From NCBI GenBank assembly GCA_014871385.1, contig CM026424.1, forward strand, positions 21,490,449 through 21,554,448: 64,000 nt of DNA, in the 5' to 3' direction. Positions 1 to 9,813 of the stretch are shown here, in pieces. The stretch comes from Ceratodon purpureus (lineage: Eukaryota; Streptophyta; Bryopsida; Pseudoditrichales; Ditrichaceae). Positions within the stretch are counted from its first letter, which is position 1. Every line of letters starts with the position of its first letter. The notes below the pieces were generated by a model that worked only from the letters and a program-made list of their open reading frames with translations, ran no database searches and was not told the DNA's origin. A program made the position numbers and the translations under genes.

Positions 1-213
1 CTCGCCGGCGCTGTGTTGCCGCTGGGAGTCGCGGGTTCGCGGCTATGGCTGCGGTGGCCGCGGCAGTTGGTGTGATGGATGCTTGTGGGGCCTGCGGTCG
101 ATTGTGCGTGCTGATGTGGCGGTGGCGCTGGCGATGTTGGGGATGGGCGATGGGTTGGAGTGGATGGCGTTGTTGATGTGTCAAGAGCTTGTTTGTTGTG
201 TGATGTTTTTCCA
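1..213. other. GC-rich segment at left edge, identity unknown
   Basis: This edge segment is strongly GC-rich and changes abruptly to AT-rich DNA near position 200. One + frame stays open from base 2 to a stop at about 214 and reads as a Gly/Trp/Cys/Val-rich peptide that I do not recognise. It could be the end of an exon, a GC-rich leader or part of a transposon. The sequence alone does not decide, so no gene is called. Confidence 0.3.
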
Positions 214-2238
214 TTGACTTGTTTGATGAAGCTGAATGTGTATTTTCATTGAGCTTATCCTTATCATACGTTGTTCAAACAAGTATTGGTTATGGTGTAC
301 TATAATATTACTGAAAGTTTAAATTTCCTTTGTGGATCTCCATTTGATTTATTAAGTTGAAATTTATTTATTAAAGATAGAGTTGCTATTGGATGCAATA
401 GAGGGTTCCTAAAGGTAATGTTGATATGTTGATATTCTTTTTCTTTCATTAAAATGTAAAATTTGTGTGTCAATGGACTTAAATAATTGTGATGATTGTG
501 TTTCACAGTGTGATGCGTGAGATAAAGTTTTTAAAGATTCTAATTTATTTATTTGAGCTTTTCTTTTGTGTATGATGTGTTTGTTTTGTTATTGAGTTGT
601 ATTATTGAAATGATTTTTCGGAATTTGGAAGTTAAAAAAAAATTTAAAAATTAATCATATAGGCATAAAATAAAAGTATATACTCAAGTTAATGGAAATG
701 ACTACAACATTACATAAACTGTACTAGAATTTTTAATTCAAAATTGATCTAGATTTTTTTTTTTAAATTGTCTTTTTGTTTAATGATTTATTGTCTAATT
801 ACAACGAGATTCAATTCATTAAACTATAGAAAGATACAAAGAAACTAGTCAATGGAATGGAATGTGTAGCTTTTAAACAAAATTCCACTCGAGAAATAAT
901 TTGAGGAAGTGACAATGATGGTTCTTTGCACGCAATTGGATTGTAATGAAGTGGATACAAAGTATTTGTTTATTAAAGTTTTAAAGAAAATACTTTCCAA
1001 AATTGAAGATTAATGTCATTTTCTTTCAGAAATATTTGGATCAAAATTTAAAGCATATAATAGAATTTATGAAGAAACTTCACATTTGTTTCATCGGCTT
1101 AAAGATAGGCATATGTTACAATACTTTAAAAACCTCCATGAATGAATGTTGGTCTATTGGAAGAAACTTGGAAAAAAGACAAGGAAAGAAGAAAAGCATG
1201 AACAATATCTGAGGTCGCATTTTTTTCTTAGTGAAGTACGTATTTGATATTGGATGGATACAATATTGTTATTCATTAATATTCATTTTTAGAAATTTAA
1301 TTTAGATTTTTTTTCCATATCTATATTGTACAATAAATGTGGTGCTATTTTGATTTGTTCTACAAGTAAATCTTGTTGTGTGTATAGATGTCCAAATCCC
1401 TTCAATTTTTTTAGTTTAATAATTGCAATTGAAAGAACTACAGAAGTTGTGTTCATTACAGATCAAGTAGATCCTTTATTGTAGATATAGGAGAAGAAAA
1501 TCAATCATTTTGTGTAATAAGGTTTATTATGCAAAAGTAGTATATATGGAGAAAGGGGACTTACGGAACAAGCAATTTTTCAAAAAGAATTATTATTATC
1601 ATAGACAACATACAAAATTGAATATAATTTTTTCCATTGTCCAAAGTGGTTTCAACGAGGTACAAATGAGTTTGTTCATGAATTCACCAATTATTCATGT
1701 GTTCGTTGGAATAAACCTTTATAAATAAGAGAAGAGACAGACATGTGGATTAAAATGATGATGAAGGCCACAACATACACTATAATTCCTTCCCTCTTGG
1801 ATGTTCGAAAGCTACAAAAGAAAAAAACAATTCGAGAAGCAAAGTTTGACCACGTGAGCACAAACAAAATTTGAAATTTGTGCATATTTAACATACTAAA
1901 TTTGACCAAAAAACTCTTCACTTTGTAGCCAAGTCTCAGTCAATCTATCACAAACACTTTCAACTAATTTTTGTTTCAAGATAACATGATGTCTAAAAAA
2001 AAGAAACTTGAAACATGGTTAGTCTATATCAAACACTAGTTTAGTTAAAAATGTATGTGCCTCCATAAAAGTGGACTTATCATAATTTTAGGGCATTCCA
2101 AAATATGTATAAAATTATGTGAAATTATGAGTACTGTGGTTGTAAAAAGATAAGACATATGTTTCACATGCAATATTTTTTTAATTAAAAAGGTAATTCT
2201 TGATGATTCTTCTTTCTTCTTTATTATAAATCAAAAGA
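214..2238. other. AT-rich intergenic DNA
   Basis: No gene is supported here. Open frames are short and AT-driven. Around 1020-1230 the frames hold scraps that read like decayed coding sequence rich in Lys, His and Leu, but the frame is not continuous and I cannot name a family. Confidence 0.5.
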
Positions 2239-2450
2239 GGGTGTAGCATATGCCACACCCTACTATTCTTTTATCTAAAAGTTGAATAGAGGGTGTGGCA
2301 TATGCCACACCTTACTATTCGTTTATCTAAAAGTTGAATAGATGGTGTGGCATATGCCCCCCCACCCCCCCCCCCCCCCTTTCTTGGTTTTATTTATTTA
2401 GAGTTGACTAAAGGGTGTGGCTTATGCCTCACTTTTTTTTTCATCTTTTT
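2239..2450. repeat. 52-bp tandem repeat with a palindromic core and a C-tract
   Basis: Three head-to-tail units start at 2239/2240, 2292 and 2344 with a 52-bp period, and a fourth diverged core lies at 2414. Each unit begins with a palindrome centred on CATATG; the second is the perfect 20-mer GGTGTGGCATATGCCACACC. Between cores is an AT-rich spacer of the type TACTATTC...AAAAGTTGAATAGA. In the third unit the right half of the palindrome is replaced by a C-run (2357-2379, one A inside). Units 1 and 2 differ at only a few bases, so the array is fairly young. Confidence 0.9.
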
Positions 2451-4162
2451 AATCTTTTTAATAAATCATATTTAGATGAAAAAAAAACTAAATGCACCAT
2501 AAACTTAATAATTTTATACTAAAAAATAATCCCTTAAAAAAAGCGCACATGGTTATGTCCACTTTTAACAGAACTGATGTTATCATCCTTTTGAACCTAG
2601 AGTTTTTTTTTAATGGTATAAGTCTCTAGATTTTTATACAAGAACATCATCAATTACAAAAATAAAATAAACATCAATTCTAAGAGATAAAATTTGACTT
2701 CATTGCCAATTATATCTTACTCTCCAGTAATTAATAATATGATTTATAATAAAAATTTGTAGAATTAAATAAAGACTTAAAAAAAAATCATTAAAGAAAC
2801 ATTTACTTGAAGGGTGATTAAAAAATTATCGTTTATTTTAATTTAGATGAAAAATCCTAAACTATTGTCATGTTCATCAATATGTGGATTACAAAATAAT
2901 TTATTGTAATACACATTGTCGAAAATGCTCTACCGCAAACTCTTGCAACATCAATCAACATGCTTTGTTTTTTCTACTTTGTTTTTAAGTGTTCAAAAAT
3001 TACAATAAAATCTTGATTAAATCGTCACATACCATTGATGCTAGTTTCTCTCAATGAGTATAGCAAAGCGGGTGTTTCAAATGGCTAAATTTCAAAAACA
3101 CAATAAAAATTGTCAATTCAACTCAACAAGATAAATTATAATGATTTGACAATCTTCAAAAAAAAAAAAATGACAAAAAAAGATAATAAACATATAACAA
3201 AATTAGTGATAGAAATTATCTTTCAATCTATCCGTTGACATATATGTATCCATGGATAACCATTTGCATTCTCTCTATAAATTCTCTTTGCAAATCCTAT
3301 GTCCATTTCTTTCTAGGTAGCATGCTGATACCATCATTTTCGTCAATTTATCATTTGAAAAAATTGCATCTATATAATATAAAAGTAACTCCTTTGATCC
3401 AATTATTTTTATTGTTGTTGAAATTCAAACAATTTCTTATTATCCCAATTATGCTTTTCAACCTTGTATTCATTTTTCAGTATGTATAAGGAAATCACTC
3501 AATTGAACACTATGGATAATTTTAGAAACGAATGATCTTTTGTAGACTACTTTTGGTGAAAAGGCTTAGGCAATGTTTAGTGAAGAGGATTGAAGAATTT
3601 TTATATGGATTACAAGGACAGTGTATCGTGCTCACAGCTCCTTCCTGATTTGAATTGGTTGCCTAACTTTCAGATGCGCTTTATGATAATAGAGGGTTTA
3701 ATGATAAATTAAGAACAACTAGTGAACAACTAAACCGATGGCATCTTGTGAATAGCATTACACTCAATTCAATTCAATTTGTAGTGTGAATGTGCAAGAC
3801 TCTGTTGTTGAGTGGTTCATTGTAAGCATTGCATGCCACTGTTGTGAAGTACACTGAAGTGTATACCTACGATTGATAGAAAGTTGATTTGTTCGTTTTG
3901 AAAAAGTCGAGTATCTGAAAGAAGAGTAAGCGATAAGAGGAACACTTGAGCATCTAAGTGACCAGAAGGGCATATGAAGAAGTTTTTTCAGAGATAAGAT
4001 CAAATTGAATTGTTGCAAGATTCTACGCTCGTGAAGCATCTGACTATATGTGAAGGTAAAAAGTTATTATTTAGAATGCATTAATGTCATCTCTTTTTTC
4101 CTTGTGCAACTCTATCAAACTCACATAAAGTCTTTACAAGTGCGTTGTCCCCTTTGCAGCAG
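2451..4162. other. AT-rich intergenic DNA grading into balanced sequence
   Basis: No gene is supported. From about 3540 onward the GC content rises toward the minisatellite at 4163. The open frames here are short and resemble nothing I know. Confidence 0.5.
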
Positions 4163-4330
4163 AGCACTTTGCAGTGAAAATCGGAGTATGCTATGCGGTC
4201 TTCACTGCGATGCGCTCTGTGATGCAAATTGTCGTGCGCTCTACGCAAGAAATTGTAGTGACCCTTGCGGTGCACATTGAGATTGCCTCTGTATTGTTCA
4301 CTGTGGTGTTCACTTTAGAAAACTACGACA
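4163..4330. repeat. Decayed 24-bp minisatellite, seven units
   Basis: The stretch divides into seven 24-base units starting at 4163, 4187, 4211, 4235, 4259, 4283 and 4307. The best conserved pair (4211 and 4235) both begin TGCGCTCT and continue GCAA..ATTGT. Because 24 is a multiple of three, one + frame reads as an eight-residue repeat of the type A-L-C-x-x-x-C-x for about five units before a stop. That frame has no convincing ATG, so I treat the peptide pattern as a by-product of the DNA repeat. The repeat fades into similar TGCGCTAAGGCG sequence up to the transposon at 4386. Confidence 0.6.
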
Positions 4331-4385
4331 ACGCAGTTTGCAATATACTACAGCTGTGCGCTAAGGCGTTGCACTCTTTGGTGCA

Positions 4386-4782
4386 TTAGGAGAAATTTGG
4401 GGTCATGAAAAGGCCGTGTAAGCCTGCCCTTTCTAGGTGAACTCCCTACTTTGGGCACCTCTGCCGCTGGCAGCAGATGCCAGAGTTGCTGCCCGCACAG
4501 AACTGCGTGGCGCACTCACAACGAAGGTCCTCGGAATATTAGTTGAGACATGAATGCCTTGGCTCGGGCTTTCGTCCCAAGTGGGCAGGTTGTGTCAGCC
4601 CGACACTGTAGCTTGTGCCCTCCACACGCCTCGCTCGGAGGTCATTGGTTCGAGCCCCCGTGGCGGTTGCTGGCACCACGGTGGCACAGCTGGTGCCATG
4701 TCAAAAAGTACGCGGGCATCGCCTGTTTTTTTCTCTCACGTGCCGCTTACACGGCCTTTTTGTGACCCGATTTTTCTCCTAA
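4386..4782. mobile_element. 397-bp non-autonomous DNA transposon (MITE-like), 38-bp TIRs
   Basis: The left end (4386-4423) and the reverse complement of the right end (4745-4782) match at 33 of 38 positions, beginning TTAGGAGAAA and ending GGCCGTGTAAGC. TGCA lies on both sides (4382-4385, 4783-4786) and may be a 4-bp target duplication or, being palindromic, part of the TIR. The interior is GC-rich against AT-rich flanks and has no transposase frame. At 4648-4658 it carries GGTTCGAGCCCC, which resembles a tRNA-type B box, with a weak A-box-like TAGCTTGTG about 38 bases upstream; the T-arm pairing is poor, so this is not a tRNA gene. Superfamily unassigned. Confidence 0.85.
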
Positions 4783-4786
4783 TGCA

Positions 4787-7227
4787 ATTTCTTGAAAAAT
4801 ATGTGTATGACTTATTATTTTCAAAGAATTACATGGTTACAAATTTTGTGAATTTGCAAATGGATCTTAAATGAAATCGCCTCTGCAGCTCTTTAGAGCT
4901 TGAAAGCTCTCCACGTTCTGAAGCTTTTTTGACAGCTTCCAACAGCCCCCGGGTTGAGGAATCATTGACCAAATTGGTATGCACAGTATTTGGCTCAAAC
5001 CAATGTTACATGTTTTTTTAAGAAAATGTGTAGGTGATGGATTATGGTAATCTTAAAAGTTTTAAGGTAAGACAATTAAGCTCATTAAAAGAGAAGCTGA
5101 AAAGAATGACTCTTGGTCTCTTTTGCAAAATAAAAGAAACCACTTTAGATTTGGAAAGTATACCAAATGAGACGAACCGGACTTGTGGAGGTTGGTATTA
5201 AATGATAAGGCTTCAATATGATAAGGCTGCCAAATTCGTTGGGAATTTGAATTAATAGAAAACATTCTTGTTAAATTTCACACCTTAATAGCACTTTAAG
5301 AATCTTCACAGGATGATGGGCAAGAAGAAACAATAGCAACACAGTAGGATCACAGTCCCTAGCTGATTGGAAGGAGTGTTGCACTATTCATTTTTTTCCT
5401 CTTCATTAAGAAATCCTAACTTAGTATCTTCTTTTTCATTGGAGCAGTTGGACAGATTATGGACCCTTTAGACTTCCCACCATTGGTCCTAGCAGCGGTC
5501 TAGCACCATCGGTGAAGGAGAGGCTTTCACTGATAAAGGCGGAGCTCAGCAGTCACCGACAGAAGTTGAACACCCATTCGCATCTTCTCCTTTTCTTTGT
5601 AGAGCGAAGAGTGATAATACTTGCGGCGGAGATTCTCAAATGGGCCATAGGGAAGCGCGGCGACCACAATGATGATGAGGACTCCAGTTGTATGGTGCGC
5701 GAGTGAGGCACAAGGTTTTGGTAAGTTCACTTTTATGTTGATGTTTGCTAGTTCCATTAATTTTCTATTGTTGTTTGCTAATTATGTAATTTTTTTTGCA
5801 GCTTGCTGCACGTGCGTACGGTGAGTATGGGCCAAATCCCACACCAGCCAATATGAAACATTTCAAGGCTTTGGCGAAGGACCTCATCATTCTGCACAAC
5901 AAGACGACGCACTTTGGAGATTTGACTTTTCTCATGGGGTTGGTGAAATCTTGCAAAATAGCCCTTGATGAATGGCCCTCCCTAGAAGCCAAGTTCCCAC
6001 GACATGTGAGGATCATTAAAAATTTTGGTGCATTTAGGCGGCTTCTTCCTAACATGTTTCAGTGAACTCCTTCATATGTGATGTAATTGAATGAGATATA
6101 CCTTCCATAGCAACAAACTTCAACATGCTTGCAATTAGATTCATGTTTAAACATTGTGACATCCTACTTTCAGTCTTTTGCCGTTTTCAATTAGAAATTT
6201 AGAAAAGGCTGCCAGAGAGATACTTTCTCAATAGAATTATTATTCAAAATCGTTTAACATAAACATATAAAATAATATAACAAAAATATTCCTACCTCAA
6301 GTGCTAACACAAATAATTAGTTCATATGCACATTCAAAAAAAATCTAAAAAGGAGTTGTTTGAAATACCTTAGTTTATTATTGAAACAACTATTTTCTTG
6401 TTGTGCAACAAATACACAATTACAAAATAAACCTTCTAGATACTTACAATGAATTAGATAAATCTATAAACTATGACGCTACCTACATATTGTAATAATC
6501 AAAAGCACAAAGGAAGTTATATTAACCCAATTTTTTTGCTTAAATTTATTTATAATGATTTGAATTTGAGGCCAAAGACTGAGAACATAGTTAATTATTT
6601 GTTAGTATTAATAACCTATAGAAAAGTGTCAAATGCGAAAGAATGGTACAAATATCAACCTCTGTCGAAGTTGAGACAATTTCTATAGAAGGAATCTTTG
6701 TAGAAGTAGCCACAACCAGGAGTACACAACTTTATCTTAAGGTGATAAAAAGATAGCGCTTGAAAATTTACGGTTATAAAAAAAATTGTATTTGTTTTGA
6801 GACTTGTGTATTATAAGTTTAAGTTTGATCATTTTTTATTTATAGTGAAATTAATGTGGATTCGATGTAAAAATTCATGCCTTCTCAAATTTAGATATGA
6901 TTTTGGTAATTTTATATTTAAATTGAGGTTAATTGATGGAAAAGTTGTTGGCAATTTTTTAAAAATTCTATAAGTTCAAGAGACATAGTTGGAAGTGTTG
7001 TTTGTAAAATTTAACATGAATTTGCGGTCTTCGATCTAAAACTTGTATTAATTTTGAAGATGTGTCGTTATTTTGCATCGTTATCTTGATTACAGATTTA
7101 AATGTATAAAATAACAAGTTTATAAGTCACAATATCGTACAATAAGGTTTAAAGAATTTTATTTTTTATGCATTTACATCCATAGAATTTTTGTTCCGTT
7201 GACAAAGAACACGGTAAAGGATTTTAT
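4787..7227. other. Intergenic DNA with one exon-like frame
   Basis: Apart from the exon-like frame at 5802-6065, no gene is supported. The stretch 4860-6100 is base-balanced and may hold a small decayed gene; 6100-7227 is AT-rich. Confidence 0.4.
5802..6065 (+). CDS. Possible last exon of an unrecognised gene
   Basis: After a good acceptor (T-tract then GCAG ending at 5801) an 87-codon frame runs to TGA at 6063-6065. It starts LAARAYGEYGPNPTPANMK and continues with a mixed, protein-like composition (KALAKDLIILHNKTTHFGD, then KFPRHVRIIKNFGAFRRLLP). The upstream block 5455-5720 contains an ATG and several exon-like frames, and GTAAGT lies at 5721-5726, but no frame joins cleanly to this exon in the right phase. 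It may therefore be a real short gene, a relic of a transposon gene or chance. I do not recognise the family. Confidence 0.25.
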   Translation, partial: LAARAYGEYGPNPTPANMKHFKALAKDLIILHNKTTHFGDLTFLMGLVKSCKIALDEWPSLEAKFPRHVRIIKNFGAFRRLLPNMFQ

Positions 7228-7540
7228 TCCAGAAAAATATGAAGGAAAACTGTCAACGTCAACATGGTGACCATCGTCGTCATGTTCTTTGATATTATTA
7301 GTCCCATAGGCTAGTGAAAAGAAAGAAGAGATTGAAGTTGAAGTTGGAAACTTCAAAGGTTGTTTGAAAGGTTATACAGATTATATAGATGGCTATTTAA
7401 AAGGTTGCTGCAAAATTTATTTCAAACAATATTTAAAAAAAATTAAAAACAAAAGCAAAGCTCTACTTCAATCATTTTTTGTGTAAATTTTATTTATTTT
7501 TATTTTTATATGAACACCTTTCATTTCTTACTTGTTAATT
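7228..7540 (-). repeat. Dispersed repeat, copy A
   Basis: Read on the - strand, this block matches the block at 23520-23780 plus 25381-25535 over about 300 bases. Shared landmarks are AATAGCCATCTATATAATC, CAACTTCAATC, and a coding-like tail reading HDDDxHxxxxxxFPSYFSG. Copy A has one of the roughly 115-bp modules that copy B carries twice. The 60-codon frame at 7174-7356 on the - strand partly overlaps the conserved part. Family and full length are unknown. Confidence 0.75.
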
Positions 7541-9754
7541 TTGATTTTTTGGTTTTTTTTTTTAGAAAGTGGCGCATAAATTTTTTAAGTGCCGCAATAA
7601 CTTTAATATAGAGTGCCGCAATAGACACTTCATTGTGAAATATTTTAGTTTATATTTGAATTAAAAATATGGAGTTTGTACTAAATGACATGATAGATTA
7701 TGATTTTCGTCGACGATTATGCGTGGCATTGCGTAGACCTAGTTGATTATTATTTCATCTATTTAAATCTTATTTGTATATTGTTTCATTTATTCACATA
7801 TCATCTATTTATTATAAAGATATTCATTTGATTTCTATTCATTATTAATTCAAAGTTTTATTTACACTTCAATGTACAGTTATACATTCATCCGTGCCAT
7901 CAAACCTCAAAAAATTAAGGAAGAAAACTTGAGATTCTTTCACAGGTCTTACTTTCTTCCTCATCAATTAACTTTCTTCCTATTCAATTTGCAAGACAAG
8001 AATAAGCGCATAACTTTTTTTTGAGGACCTATATAAGTGCGTTATGATCAAATAAATAAGTAATAGAGATTTGATAGTCATTATTATAAAAAATAAGAAT
8101 TTTTATATATACAATCACTACAATATAACCGCCATAGCCAATTGAATCATTCCTAGGCTTGTTAAAGCTCTCATTATTACCATGATTACTTTGATTTTGA
8201 TAGATTTATACGATTGAGTACTACAATGCTGTGATAGAATTAGTAGTTATTGCCGCAATTCTGTGGTTGCAATAAAAAAGTTGTAGTTAATACTATTGAA
8301 ATCCATTAATAGAAAGTCAATATAACGCCAATGTTGACAATAATGTAAAGAATAATACTCAATCTTGCAAAGGACGTCATTGCCAACAAAATCCATTATT
8401 ATAGCAAAATGAATAATATATATGAATTTACCTTTTTGCATGAACTCATAATAAACGTCGCAATTACGTATATATATCTAAAGATAATGCATGCCTTTTA
8501 CGCATTTGATAGGGGATTTTAAACTATTGAAACTATAAAGGTTGACTTTTTGTAAACAGTGTCATTATCAATGTGCACTTTTTATTATATCTTGGAATTT
8601 AAAACAAAGAATTGCTTATTTACATTTATAATTTTTCAAACTTGAATGCTTAATATCAACTCAGTTCACTTCTACAATAAAATAAGACATTTAAAAAAAT
8701 AAAATGAACATTATTAAAAGGAAGAAAACGTACTAATGTAGAAGTATCCAAATCAAGGAAGACAAAAACCCAAATGAGTACAATCATCAACAATTGTTTC
8801 TTCAACAATTTATATTTCCTTGTGTTGAATTAAAAGTCATTTAAAAAATGAACACATTCAACCATCAAAAATTCATAATTTTTTCAAAAATACATTTAAC
8901 CCTTTAAGGTCCCAATCCATCACTGATTTCACAAATGTGTTATAAAATGTTTGATGATTCACGAAAATCGAGTGGATATACAAGCAATAGTTGTAAATCT
9001 CAATGTGGAGATCACATTTATACAGTTGGATTTGTATAAAAAGTCATTAATATTTTAAATTAATTTTGCAAGGTTTTCCTTTGAAATTCAAATAAAAATC
9101 CCAAGTGAACAATTTTTTATGAAAAAGAATGTTATGAATTTGGAATGACATGTACTATGTAATGGTATAATTTCCATTATTTAATTCTACTTATTTTGAA
9201 AAATCGTATTTACGATCTCACTTTTTGAACTAATGATGAAACTTGACATAAACCAATTTTATGGATTTTAAAAAAATCACAAGATCTTATCTTAAAGATC
9301 CACACCGTGCAAATGGTAGTCAACTAACACAAGAATTTAAGAAAAAATAAAAATGGATGAAAAACATCCAACACCACAGAAATTGGGTTGCTGAAAGTCA
9401 TCTAGCGTCTAGAAATTGGACGCTGGAGCGTAAAGGGTTAACTTCAAGAATAAACTTCTACAAAATCTCTTAAAAATATAATATCTTAGGCATCCAAGTG
9501 ACATGGTTTGCATATAAGACAAAATTTGAGATGGACTTCCACATGGTATTTGAAAGGAAATCACCGATTATATGGAATGCTCCATCCATCACGCACAATC
9601 AAAGGCCCTCAAACTTGCGCAACATTACATCCTTAAACTAAAAGTTTGGATTCTTAAGGTTATGTAAGGAATTATTCCATGCAGTAGATCAAATGTAGTT
9701 TGACTCGCATATGACAGGTGAAAATAGAATAGAATGAGACCATAAAGTAATACG
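7541..9754. other. AT-rich intergenic DNA
   Basis: No gene is supported. Three short related motifs AGTGCCGCAATA or AGTGGCGCATAA occur at 7568-7625 with 22-25 bp spacing. Confidence 0.5.
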
Positions 9755-9813
9755 CTTTAGATTTTAAGGTTTAAGGTTTAAGCTTTAGGGTTTGAGGTTC
9801 AGGTTATAGGGTC
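9755..9813 (+). repeat. Degenerate interstitial telomere-like tract
   Basis: A run of imperfect heptamers reads TTTAAGG, TTTAAGG, TTTAAGC, TTTAGGG, TTTGAGG, TTCAGG, TTATAGGG. The plant telomere unit is TTTAGGG; one unit is exact and the rest are one or two changes away. It may be a relic of telomere repair or a plain low-complexity tract. Confidence 0.55.

Noticed and set aside
4600-4690. tRNA gene
   Set aside because: A B-box-like GGTTCGAGCCCC is present, but the T-arm pairs badly and no acceptor stem or anticodon arm of proper size can be built.
8116-8275. Second CACTA element
   Set aside because: CACTACAATATAACC occurs, but no matching inverted end or 3-bp duplication was found.
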